DNA of 64,000 nt from Ptiloglossa arizonensis (Eukaryota; Arthropoda; Insecta; Hymenoptera; Colletidae), in contig NW_027478401.1 of the NCBI RefSeq assembly GCF_051014685.1, positions 1,488,001-1,552,000 of the forward strand. The letters run 5' to 3'. Under the pieces are notes generated by a model. It was not told the origin of the DNA, ran no database searches, and saw nothing but the letters and a program-made list of their open reading frames with translations. Made by a program: the position numbers and the translations under genes. Shown in pieces: positions 52,724 to 63,015 of this stretch; the first letter of the stretch is position 1; every line of letters begins with the position of its first letter.

Positions 52724-54378
52724 AATACAAATTTAATAAAAACATCCCTATCAAAAATAAAATATACCACACTATTATATTAATAATATTAAATTTTACC
52801 CCTTCAATTAATTTTCTTAATCTTACTAATCAATAAATATTTAAACCATAAATTAATTCAAATCACTCGTTTTCAACACAAACTTCATATTTATACACTA
52901 TATTAAATAAATATCCATAAGAATTTAAAGAAAAATAATTTAAACAAAATATTCATATAATAAATTTTAATAATTTAACTAAATTAATATTTAATTTTAA
53001 TCCTTTATTAAAAATTCCTCTTAATAAATAACCAACTAGATATAATTTTAACACTATATACATATCAATCCCCCCCACAGGAGTAACATACATTCACATA
53101 AATATATTTATAAATATTCATCCATAAAAAAATATAAATAGTAATATTATAACTATAGACCTTACCATATAACTATTTTTCCCCAAATTTACTAAAGGTC
53201 TAAAATTTAATTCTTTATTAAATAAAACCCAACTAATCAAACGAATTGTATAAGAAATAGTCAAAAAGGTAGAGATATATTTAAATTAAATAGAGATTAT
53301 AATTAAATTATATTTTTCCATACAAAAATATTCTAAAAATATATCTTTAGAATAAAATCCAGACGAAAAAGGAAACCCTACCAAATTCAATAAACACAAA
53401 ATCATAATTATCCTCTTTATAGGAAAAATTTTAACTAAACCGCCATATTTCCGCATATCTTGATTTCCTATTATTCAATGGATAAAATCCCCTGCACATA
53501 TAAATATATTAGATTTAAATAAAGCATGCACAATTAAATGAAAAAAAGCCAAATCTCGGTACCCTAATCTCAAAATTATTGGAATAAACCCTAATTGACT
53601 CAAAGTAGAAAAAGCAATAATTTTTTTTAAATCATACTCAAAATTTGCTATTAAACCCGCCATTAATACGGTTAAACTAGAAATTAATGATAATACAAAA
53701 TTTATATTATACATTATAATTATATTTCTATATCGATTTAGTAAATAAACTCCTGCAGTAACTAAAGTTGAAGAATGAACTAAAGAAGAAACAGGGGTAG
53801 GAGCAGTTATCGCAGCAGGTAATCAAGAAGAAAACGGTATTTGAGTTCTTTTAGTTATTCCACAAATTAATATTATCAAAATCATACAGCCTCCTATTCT
53901 ATCAATCAATATATATCCCCAAGAACCCCTAACTGAAGCCAAAACAATTAAAATGAATAAACACACATCACCTACTCGATTACATAAAACCAATAAGTTA
54001 CCAAACAAAATGAAATTAATACTAAACCATCCCATCCAACTAAAATACTTAAAATTCAAGGCCTTATAATTATAATACATATAGATATAATAAATAATAA
54101 TAACATATATTTATACCGATCAATATATATATATATATCACCCTCTATATATCCAACCCTATAAATTACAATCATCAATGAAATTAATAAAACTACTCCT
54201 AAATATATTAAACTCATAAAATCTAAATAAATTAAAAAATTTAATTTTATCCTATTTAAATTTATTAAAATCACTCCATAATGAAATCAATTTTTGTCAC
54301 ATAAAAATATAAACTTAAAAATATGAAACGCACACTATTAATAAATAATAAAATAAAAATATATAAAAAAAAATTCAT
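52724..54378 (-). pseudogene. ND5: ND5, frameshifted and deleted NUMT copy
   Basis: NADH dehydrogenase subunit 5, the largest membrane subunit of complex I. Reading leftward from ATG 54378 the N-terminus is MNFFLYIF. A one-base loss in a T run near 54266-54271 shifts the frame before the LDFMSLIYLGVVLL segment. The frame continues through ILVGWDGLVLISFCLVTYW. Near 53981-53993 about 45-50 bases are missing and the frame shifts again, removing the conserved stretch before NRVGDV. It then continues through [33 protein letters not shown] and [19 protein letters not shown] at 53286-53288 interrupts the C-terminal part, which otherwise stays open to an incomplete stop T at 52724 beside tRNA-Phe. 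All other blocks are in order. Confidence 0.92.
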
Positions 54379-54380
54379 AA

Positions 54381-54441
54381 TTTAAAATAAAATTTATACC
54401 TTTGATTCCACAAATCAATAATTTTAATAAACTATTTTAAC
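54381..54441 (-). tRNA. trnH: tRNA-His (anticodon GTG) on the reverse strand
   Basis: Between ND5 and ND4 on the minus strand an anticodon arm TTGAT-TTGTGGA-ATCAA carries GTG. The flanking sequences GTTAAAA and TTTTAAA form most of an acceptor stem. This is the standard place of tRNA-His. Confidence 0.82.
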
Positions 54442-54577
54442 TTAATTATAAAACAATACTATATCTAAAAATATAAAATTTAAAGGGATTCAATGTATTA
54501 AAACTATTACACAATTAAATACTGAAGAGTTATTTATATACTTGTAAAATTAATTACCTTTCCCATGAAAAATATAA

Positions 54578-54640
<63 letters not shown>

Positions 54641-54761
54641 TGAATGTAAAAAATTTAAAAAACTCATAAATAAAAATAAAATTACTAACATTTTCAACAA
54701 AACAATCAAATTAATGAATAAAAATACCTCCCCAATTAAATTTAAAGAAATAGGAACTGAT
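54442..54761 (-). pseudogene. ND4: ND4, C-terminal fragment (NUMT copy)
   Basis: Only the C-terminal part of NADH dehydrogenase subunit 4 is present. Reading leftward from the array edge it begins SVPISLNLIGEVFLF, the conserved region near the last helices. A (TA)n microsatellite of over 50 bp follows. After it the frame is disturbed, with a TAA near 54551-54558. The tail SSVFNCVMVLMHWIPLNF is still recognisable and ends at TAA 54444-54442 next to tRNA-His. The N-terminal and central parts of ND4 lie beyond the breakpoint, where the octamer satellite takes over. Confidence 0.8.
54582..54634 (+). repeat. (TA)n microsatellite inside the ND4 fragment
   Basis: An uninterrupted run of TA of about 53 bp lies within what should be coding ND4 sequence. 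It probably expanded after the DNA left the mitochondrion. Confidence 0.95.
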
Positions 54762-54895
54762 CCGTTTCTCCGTTTCTCCGTTTCTCCGTTTCTCCGTTTC
54801 TCCGTTTCTCCGTTTCTCCGTTTCTCCGTTTCTCCGTTTCTCCTTTTCTCCGTTTCTCCGTTTCTCCGTTTCTCCGTTTCTCCGTTTCTCCGTTT
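54761..54895 (-). repeat. Octamer GTTTCTCC run right of the mitochondrial insert
   Basis: About 16 nearly perfect copies of GTTTCTCC follow the ND4 fragment without any dodecamer. One copy has TTTTCTCC. This is the same half-unit, in the same orientation, as the run at 46664-46692. Confidence 0.95.
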
Positions 54896-55160
54896 AGATT
54901 AAATGATTACATTAATTTTGATCGTACTTCAAAGTAAAGAGATGTTTCTTAAAGTTTTAAAACATGGAAAGTAATAATTGTCTATGAGATATATCAATTT
55001 AGCATTTGATTAATACTTGAAGAATCGAAATTTTTGGTATTTTCCTGATACCAAAGGTTGAAATTCAGGAATAAATTTTAGAAAATGTTTGATTTTGGGA
55101 CTCTTGGTGTCAGTGTACGATATGCGATGAAGTGGCACGATTTCGCGGATTCTTAGAATT
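54896..55160 (+). repeat. Dispersed repeat, direct copy of 59455-59720
   Basis: About 265 bp match a segment near 59455-59720 in the same orientation, sharing GTTTCTTAAAGTTTTAAAA, GGAAAGTAATAATTGTCTAT and TACCAAAGG(T/A)TGAAATTCAG. The satellite/NUMT block therefore sits inside or at the edge of a dispersed repeat. No gene was seen from here to 55440. Confidence 0.8.
54897..54909 (+). other. 13-bp GATTAAATGATTA, right copy
   Basis: This is identical to 46693-46705 and in the same position relative to an octamer run. It continues into CATTAATTTTGATCG, which matches the dispersed host repeat near 59440-59475 (AAATGATTA, a short gap, then ATTAATTTTGATCG). This copy is therefore host DNA. Confidence 0.8.
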
Positions 55161-55440
55161 GACGTCAAATTCCAAGAATTTCCGCGAATCGAAATTTTGT
55201 TGTACTTTCGAACGAATTTCTGAATCATGGATCCCGATTTTCTTTGTACCAGGAGAACATGATAGTTGAGGACATATAGTTTTAAGTAGTTTTAGCAGTT
55301 TGATAGGATCGGGTTAAAAAAATGGAAACAAATAATGGACAAAAATAAAGTTTCTGCTGTCAGTGAAATTGATTTTATTTCAATACATCAATTGAACTTG
55401 TTGAAAGTACTGTACCGTAAAGTACTTTACTGTACCGTAA
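55160..55440 (+). other. Unassigned sequence with a 14-bp palindrome
   Basis: There is no ORF of note and no recognised element. A perfect palindrome GTAAAGTACTTTAC (55417-55430) is flanked by direct repeats TGTACCGTAA at 55411-55420 and 55431-55440, close to the outer end of the left arm of the inverted-repeat element. Confidence 0.6.
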
Positions 55441-55576
55441 AAATTACTATTCTAAACTAGCAGCCGATTAGCTCGGTACTACCCACGACGAATAATTACT
55501 GTTCGTCGCGAGTAATACCGATTACCAGGTCTCACCACGTGGAGGTTGCTGCGAGCGGAGACTCGGAGAGAGATAG

Positions 55577-56113
55577 ATGGAATCAAAGTTCCATCGATCT
55601 CCCTCGACACCCGATACAAACGAAGATACTAAACCAAAGAGATGGAAGGAATCAATGTTCCTTCGATCTCCTCGTTTAGTTCTGCCAAGCAATTACATTA
55701 TGGAAAAATTAGGCAAAATTGGGAAAGACGCGACACGAACCGTGCAATTGGTCCTACTAGGTCGGTCCCGTTTCCCCTCAGTGGGCCCGATTAAAGAGGA
55801 AATGCACGACGCCGTCCACTCATATAGAGTGCCCCGTTTCTCCCAACTCCGCGTCAGGAACCACGCAAAGCGTGGACCTGACTCACGGAGGATGACGAAG
55901 AGAGGGTCTTATGGCACAGGGCTTCCACAGGGACCGATGCGAACACCTGCCCCTGTGGTCGCAGCATGTTCTCTCTGGAAGCGGACGCACCAGAAGAGAC
56001 GGCGATCGACCGTTCGGACCACCTACACGGCCGGTCACTTGCTTATGCAACAAGCAGTGATGACCGGGCTGAAGAACGAGGAAGTGAGCAAAAATAAGCT
56101 AAAGATTGGATAA
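55577..56113 (+). other. 178-codon open frame in the left arm, probably fortuitous
   Basis: A plus-strand frame starts MESKFHRSPST and ends KKNKLKIG-like, basic and rich in arginine. Related frames occur in the two right-arm copies (62220-61806 and 62820-62343, minus strand), but one is frameshifted and the other diverges. The TATA motif in this arm points the other way. No protein family is recognised. Shared descent of the DNA repeat explains the similarity without coding selection. Confidence 0.25.
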
Positions 56114-56211
56114 TTGCTTGACAGATAACAGATATTTGTACACGGTGGCCTTAAAATTAACTTATTCCAAGCTTAACTAAAGATCACACGGCGGTTGCGA
56201 CGATAGTGTCC

Positions 56212-56276
56212 TCTTCGTTCTTCGTTCTTCGTTCTTCGTTCTTCGTTCTTCGTTCTTCGTTCTTCGTTCTTCGTTC
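56212..56276 (+). repeat. Heptamer microsatellite (TCTTCGT)n in left arm
   Basis: About nine copies of a 7-bp unit TCTTCGT are present. The equivalent place in the right arm (61684-61706) has only about three, on the opposite strand, so the tract expanded after the arms formed. Confidence 0.95.
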
Positions 56277-56650
56277 TCCGGTGTGCCTACCTAAGAGAAA
56301 CCTAAAGTCAAGGCATGATAAAAAAAATGATAGAAAATAGAAATGAAGTTGGTTAGTGATTAAATACAGTCATTCAGTAACAAAGGAAATAAAGGCAAGA
56401 ATGACAAAAAAATAAACATGGAAAAACAAGTACAAAGTAAAATCAGAGAACAAATAAAATAAATTACAGAAAGAAACAATTAAAAACCAAAGAAAGGATT
56501 GAGAGAATGGTCGCCAGTACTGACCACCGCCTACCGGCGGCCAGTACCGGTTACCAAGGTGGGGGTCCCCCTTCCATAAACCTAAAACGAAGAGATCCAT
56601 CCACCTCCGAGGCTCCAGGAAGAATGAAATTTTAAACAACCGGGGGCTCC

Positions 56651-56657
56651 TTATATA
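56651..56657 (-). promoter_or_regulatory. Candidate TATA box, left arm, directed outward
   Basis: The minus strand reads GGGTATATAAGGAGCCCCCG, a strong TATA context. The right arm carries the same motif on the plus strand at 61335-61341. Both would drive transcription outward through the arm and away from the element core. Confidence 0.5.
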
Positions 56658-58880
56658 CCCTCCGTAAGGTCACTTACCGGTTCTTCCATTGCCTTTGTTC
56701 GATCTAATCGAAATTTTCGAAGGCGAACGGTTTCGGTGAATGTTTGTTCATTTCCGCGATTGTTACTAACATTTATACATGTTCCCAATATTGATCGAAC
56801 AATGTGCATCTTATTTATGTATTGCAATTAATTAAGAAACTTATAGAAATTGATTTTGATCGAGACTCGATGTTAAAACGTGTTTCGTAAAGTTTTTAAG
56901 CATGGAAAGTAACAATTGTTCATTAAATGCATTAAGTTAACATTTGTTTAATTCTTATAATTTACACAATACGCGTAGAAGTTGTGTTTTTTACATAAAA
57001 GTGCCGAAATTCAATTAATCGCTTTTTTAGATAGAAAAATCATCGCGATGAAGACTTGTGAATCGATAATCGATACCTGTAGCCTTGAAAATGTCAGTTG
57101 GATCTCAGCGAAAAATTCCTTCGCGAACAAAGAATATTTCAACGAAATGATATTTTAAGCCATTATTTATACTAGAACATTGTTAATAATTGTTTAATCT
57201 ACAGTCCTACAACGGTTGATAATAAATATGATAAATAAACATCGAGATATTGCGAAATCTTCGAAGGCGGACGGTTTCGGATAATGTTTGTTCATTTCCG
57301 CGATTGTTATTAACATTTATGCATGTTCCCAATATTGATCGAACAATATGCATCTTATTTAGGTATCATAAATCATTAGTTAGTTTTCAGAAATTAATTG
57401 ATTTCGAAAATGTAAGCAAAATATTGATATTCATATATTTCTCGATTTGCAAACTAAATTAATCTTTATAAGCAAATTATTCATTTACAATGCAAAAGAA
57501 AATGCATTTTGTAACATTCATATTCCCAACTTTTACAGTGCAAACCATTATTTAGTTTACAAATGTTAATTTTCATAAAAAATGGAGAAATATATGTATA
57601 CCAAACTCTTCGTTAAATTTTCCGATAAAATTTAATTCACATACTGTAACATAAAAGTTCGGAACGTGGAAAAATGTTTCTAACAATCGCCTAGAGACAT
57701 AAACATTCGCTAAAGCAATTCGCCTTCTCAGATTTCGCAATATCTTGATGTTTGTTTATCATAATTATTAACAACCGTCGTAGGACCGTAGATTAAACAA
57801 TTATTAACAATGTCCTAGTATAAATAATGGCTTAAAATATCATTTCGTTGAAATATTCTTTGTTCGCGATGGAATTGTTCTTATTGAGATCAAACCGACA
57901 TTGTCAAGGCTGGAAATGTTTATCGATTCACAAACGTCTATCACGATGGTTTTTCTATCTAGAAAAGCGATTAATTGAATTTCGACGCTTTTACATCAAG
58001 AATACAGCTTCCACGCATAATCCGAAAATTATAAGAACGAAACAAATGTTAAATTAATGTATCTAATAAACAATTGTTACTTTCCATGCTTTGAAACATT
58101 AAGAAACACGTTTATACCTCGAATCTCGGTCAAAATTAATTGCTGTAGGCGAATCAATCATATATAATGCATAAATAAGATGCATGTTGTAAGATAAATG
58201 TTCGGAACATGTATAAATGTTAGTAACAATCGCGGAAATGAACAAACATTCACCGAAACCGTTCGCCTTCGCAGATTTCGCAATATCCTGACGTTCATTT
58301 ATCATATTTATTAACAATCGTCGTAGGATTGTAGATTAAACCATTATTAACAATTTCCTAGTATAAATAATGGTTTAAAATATCATTTCGTTGAAATATT
58401 CTTTGTTCAGGAAGGAATTTTTCATTGAGGTGCAGCCGACATTCTCAAGGCTACACGTATCGATCATCGCGAAGATTGTTCTATTCAGAAAAGCGATTAA
58501 TTGAATTTCGCCGCTTTGGAGTAAAAAATGAAACTTCTACGCGTATTGTGTAAATTATAAAAATTAAACAAATGTTAAATTAATGTATCTAATAAACAAT
58601 TGTTACTTTCCATGCTTTAAAACTTTCCTAAACACGTTTTACTATAAATCTCGATCAAAAACAATTTCTGTAAGTTACTTAATCATTTTTAATGCATAAA
58701 TAAGATGCACATTGTTCAATTAATATTGAGAACATGCATAAATGTTAGTAACAATCGCGGAAATAAACAAACATTCACCGAAACCGTTCGTCTTCGCAGA
58801 TTTTGCAATATCTCGATGTTTATTTATCATATTTATTAACAACCGCCATAGGACCATACTTTAGACACTTATTATCAATG

Positions 58881-59200
58881 TTATATTATAGGGAATATAA
58901 TACAAATGGGATTACATATCTTTAATGTCGGTAAATTTATGCTCGTGGCGCTATCTATTGGTGGAAATAAGAACAATTCAAGAAACTTGAGCGTTTCTCC
59001 GCCAGGTGTTTTCACACCTTAAGTGTAGGTTACCTATTCTCTAGTAGATGGCAACCCACTTCATTGCCGTGTGACATATGTGTGTCACTGAGCGTTCAGA
59101 ATATATATTTGCATATATACAGACTATAATTACGATATGTAGAGAAATATTCATTTATTTTATCGCACGGTTACTTCGATTGTCTTTGTTCAATCTAACA
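58881..59200 (+). other. Non-modular segment within the core
   Basis: This stretch interrupts the 545-bp modules. It contains a possible small inverted-repeat element (58945-59059), a hairpin GGTGT-TTTC-ACACC near 59006, and GTGACA/TGTCAC dyads near 59083. No gene was seen. Confidence 0.5.
58945..59059. mobile_element. Possible 115-bp MITE-like element
   Basis: The left end GTGGCGCTATCTATTGG and the reverse complement of the right end (GTGGGTTGCCATCTACTAG) share about 9 of 12 bases in their core. The segment interrupts a module array. No clear target duplication was seen, so the call is weak. Confidence 0.25.
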
Positions 59201-61334
59201 AATATTTCCAGAAAGTGATGACTTTCAAGCCATTATTTATGCTAAAACAATGTTAATAATTGTTTAATCTACGGTCCCACGACGCTTGTTAATAATTATG
59301 ATAAATAAACGTCAAGATATTGCTAAATTTGCGAAGGCGAACGGTTTCGGTGAATGTTTGTCCATTTCCGCGATTGTTAGTAACATTTATATGTGCTCCC
59401 AATATTAATTGAACAATGTGCATATTATTTATGCATCACAAATGATTAAGAAACTTATAGAAATTAATTTTGATCGAGCTCCGAAGTAAAGAGGTGTTTC
59501 TTAAAGTTTTAAAATATGGAAAGTAATAATTGTCTATTAGATATATCGATGTAACATTTGATTAGTACTTGAGAAATCGAAATGCATACTTCCTTGGCGA
59601 CAGTGTTCTCCTCATACCAAAGGATGAAATTCAGACATAAATTGTAGAAAATGTTCAATGTTGGGACTCTTGTTGTCAGGAGTATATGATATGCGAGGAA
59701 GTGCCACGATTTCGCGAATGAAAAATACTTCTATGAAAAATAATGTTTTAATCCATTATTTATACCAGGACATTGTTAATAATTTTTTATACCATGGTGC
59801 TACGACGGTTGTTAATAATTCTGATGAATGAACATCAAGATATTGCGAAATCTGCGAAGGGGAACGGTTTCAGTGAATTGTTGTTCATCCACGCGATTGT
59901 TATTAACATTTATGCAGGTTTCGAACATTTATGTGAGAGAATGCATCTTAGTTATGCATTGTAAATTATTGATTTGCCTATAGAAATTAAATTTCATCGA
60001 GAATTGAAGTAAAACGTGGTATTCATATGTTTCTCGATTTTCGATCGAAATTAATATTTGTAAAGTAATTAATGACTTATAATGCACAAACAAGATGCAC
60101 ATTGTAATGTTAATATTCGGAACGTGCGTAAATGTTAATAACAATCACGGAAATGAAAAAACATTTACCAAAACCGTTCTTCTTCATAGATTTTGCAATA
60201 TCTTGATGTTTATTTATCATAATCATTAACAACCGTCGTTGGACCATATTTTAAACAATTATTAACAATGTCCTAGTATAAATAATGGCTTAAAATATCA
60301 TTTCGTTAAAATATTCTTTGTTCACGAAGGAATTTTTCGTTGAGATCCAACTGATATTCTCAATGTTACAGGTATCGATGATCGATTCACAAGTGTTCAT
60401 CACGATAATTTTTCTATTTAGAAAAGCGATTAATTGAATTGTGACACTTTTAAGTAAAAAATGCAACTTCTGCACGTATTGTGTAAATTATAAGAATTAA
60501 ATAAATGTTAAATTAATGTACCAAATAGACAATTACTACTTTCTATGCATTAAATCCTTACGAAACACTTTTTCACTTCGAATCTCGATCAAAATCAATT
60601 TCTATAAGTTACTTAATCATTTGTAATGCATAGATAAGATGTACATTGTTCGATTAATATTGGGAGCACGCGAAAAAGTTAATAACAATCGCATATAGGA
60701 AGAAACATTCACAGAAACCGTTCGCCTTCGCAGATTTTGCAATATCTTGATGTTTATTTATCATAATTATTAATAACCGTCGTAGGACCGTAGTTTGAAC
60801 AATTATTAACTATTTCCTAATATAAATAATGTCTTAAAATATCATTTCGTTGAAATATTCTTTTTTCGCGAAGGAATTTTTCGCTGAGATCCAACTGACA
60901 TTTTCAAGGCTAGAGGTATCGATTATCGATTCACAAGTCTTCATCGCGATGATTTTTCTATCTAAAAAAGCGATTAATTGAATTTCGGCACTTTTATGTA
61001 AAAAATACCACTTCTACGCGTATTGTGTAAATTATAAGAATTAAACAAATGTTAAATTAATGTATTTAATGAACAATTGTTACTTTCCATGCTTTAAAAC
61101 TTTACGAAACACGTTTTAACATCGAGTCTCGATCAAAATCAATTTCTATAAGTTTCTTAATTAATTGCAATACATAAATAAGATGCACATTGTTCGATCA
61201 ATATTGGAAACATGCATAAATGTTAGTAACAATCGCGGAAATGAACAAACATTCACCGAAACCGTTCGCCTTCGAAGATTTCGATTAGATCGAACAAAGA
61301 CAATGGAAGAAACGGTAAGTCACCTTGGGGAGGG

Positions 61335-61341
61335 TATATAA
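61335..61341 (+). promoter_or_regulatory. Candidate TATA box, right arm, directed outward
   Basis: The sequence GGGTATATAAGGAGCCCCCG occurs on the plus strand, identical to the left-arm motif. Conservation through both diverged arms suggests function or recent common origin. Confidence 0.5.
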
Positions 61342-61796
61342 GGAGCCCCCGGTTGTTTAAAATTTCATTGTTCCCGAAGCCTCCGAGGTGGACGCATCTC
61401 TTCGTTTTAGGTTTAGGGAAGGGGGACCCCTCACCTTGGTAACCGGTACTGGCCGCCGGTAAGCGGTGGTCAGTACTGGCGACCACTCTCTCAATCCTTT
61501 CTTTTTTTTTTTCTAACTGTTTCTTTGTCTAATTCATTTCATTTGTACTCTGATTTTAATTTCTACTTGTTTTGACATGTTTATTTTTTTCCACTAACCA
61601 AATTCATTTCTATTTTCTATTATACCATGACTTTAGGTTTCTCTTAGGTTTCTCTTAGATACATACTCTTAGATGTATCGGAAAACGAAGAACGAAGAAC
61701 GAAGAGGACTGATGTATTGCATCCTCCGCGGGACTGTTAATTCTAAGTATAGACTAAGTTAGTTTTAAGGTTACCATGTACGAGTATCTGTGATCT

Positions 61797-62830
61797 GCCG
61801 AGCAATTATCCAATCTTTAACTTCTTTTTACTCGCTTGCTCGTATCTCAGTCCGGCCACCTCTGCTTGTTGCATAAGCAAGTGACCGGCCGTGGAGGTGG
61901 ACCGAACGCTCGATCGCCGTCTCTTCTGGTGCGTCCGCTTTGAGAGAGAATATGCTGCGAACACAGGGGCAGGTGTTCGCACCGGTCCCTGCGGAAGTCC
62001 TTGTGCCACAAGACCCTCTCTTTGTCATCCTCCGTGAGTCAGGTCCACGATTTGCGTGGTTCCTGACGCGGAGTTGGGAGAAACGGGGCACTCTATATGA
62101 GTGGACGGCGTCGTGCATTTCCTCTTTAATCGGGCCCACTGAGGGGAAACGGGACCGACCTAGTAGGAGCAACTCCACGGTTCGTGTCGCGTATTTCCCA
62201 ATTTCGCCTAATTTTTCCATAATGTAATTGCTCGGCAGAATTAAACGAGGAGATCAAAGGAACATTGATTCCGTCCATCTCTGCAGTTAGAATAAGTTAG
62301 TTTTAAGGCTGTGATCTGCCAAGCAATTATCCAATCTTTAGCTTAATTTTGCTCGCTTCCTCGTTCCTCGGTCCGGTCACCACTGCTTCTTGTACAAGCA
62401 AGTGGCCGGCCGTGTAAGTAGTCCGAACGGTCTATCGCCGTCTCCTCCGGTGTGTCCGCTTCCAGAGGGGGCATGTTGCGACCACAGGAGCAGGCATTTT
62501 TGCCGGTCCCTGCGAAAGTCTCCAAAATAAGACCCTCTCGTCGTAAAGATGGAGAAACGGGGCACTCCTCTAGGGGAGTGGTAGGCGTCGTTCGTTTTCT
62601 CTGGAATCGGAACCACGGAGGGGAAACGGGATAGACCTAGTAGGACCAACTGCACGGTTCGTGTCACGTCTTTCCCAATTTTGCCTAATTTTTCCATAAT
62701 GTAATTGCTTGGCGGAACTAAACAAGGAGATCGAAGGAAAATTGATTCTTTCCATCTCTTTGGTTTAGTATCTTCGTTTGTATCGCGTGTCGAGGGAGAT
62801 CGATGAAACTTTGATTCCATCTATCTCTTT
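61797..62830. repeat. Internal tandem duplication, about 515 bp, in the right arm
   Basis: The segment starting GCAATTATCCAATCTTTA at about 61803 recurs at about 62317. Both copies run through the CGTCTC(T/C)TC(T/C)GGTG(C/T)GTCCGCT region and the AATTTTTCCATAATGTAATTG landmark. The second copy carries a deletion and more changes. The left arm has this segment once. Confidence 0.8.
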
Positions 62831-63015
62831 CCGGGTCTCCGCTCGCAGCAACCTCCACGTGGTGAGACCTGGTAATCGGTATTACTCGCGACGAAGTATC
62901 ACTTACCACGAGTAACGCCGAGCTAATTGGCTGCGAACTTAGAATAATTATTTAAGATGTGAGAACAAGTAGAAAACAAGATTTTTGTAAGGCGTGTGAG
63001 AGGGTGAAGACGTTA

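Larger units (their letters stand above)
55440..56716 (+). repeat. Left arm of a large inverted-repeat (foldback-like) element
   Basis: The arm is an imperfect reverse complement of 61258-62955. Matching landmarks, outside to inside, are GATTACCAGGTCTCACCACG, GCAATTACATTATGGAAAAA, GTGGGCCCGATTAAAGAGGA, ACGCACCAGAAGAGACGGCG, the TTCTTCG heptamer tract and the TATATAAGGAGCCCCCGG motif. The inner edge passes into the 545-bp modules, which also continue the inverted symmetry. No transposase was found. The arm could belong to a foldback or long-terminal-inverted-repeat transposon, or be one of two inverted long terminal repeats of a retroelement. Confidence 0.75.
56716..61290. repeat. Core of about 545-bp modules in both orientations
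   Basis: A module carrying GAAGGCGAACGGTTTCGGTG and ATAAATAAACATCGAGATAT recurs forward near 56716, 57263, 59334 and 59856. It recurs reversed near 57711, 58258, 58786, 60171, 60715 and 61258. Neighbouring copies are spaced about 530-547 bp. Copies are diverged and several are truncated. No protein-coding gene was recognised; short ORFs in this stretch are in AT-rich DNA and differ between copies. Forward copies dominate on the left and reverse copies on the right, which extends the inverted symmetry of the arms. Confidence 0.75.
61258..62955 (-). repeat. Right arm of the large inverted-repeat element
   Basis: This is the imperfect reverse complement of the left arm. It is longer because it holds a tandem duplication of about 515 bp. 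The outer end, around 62940, matches the left outer end near 55445 (AATTATTCTAA...GCAGCC...TTAGCTCGG). No ORF with recognisable homology was found. Confidence 0.75.

Noticed and set aside
52609..52836. 75-codon plus-strand frame in the tRNA-Ser/tRNA-Phe/ND5 region
   Set aside because: It runs antisense through two tRNAs and the ND5 3' end and is a shadow frame.
55577..56113. Novel 178-residue protein gene
   Set aside because: Homologous copies in the right arm are frameshifted or diverged, no domain is recognised, and the only promoter-like motif in the arm is on the opposite strand.
56370..56639. Minus-strand 89-codon frame just after the left TATA motif
   Set aside because: It has no ATG start (it would begin at TTG), and I saw no comparable ATG-initiated frame at the mirror position in the right arm.
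57250..60475. Small 60-75 codon frames in the module core
   Set aside because: They lie in AT-rich repeat modules, differ between copies and start at varied points. No protein similarity was recognised.
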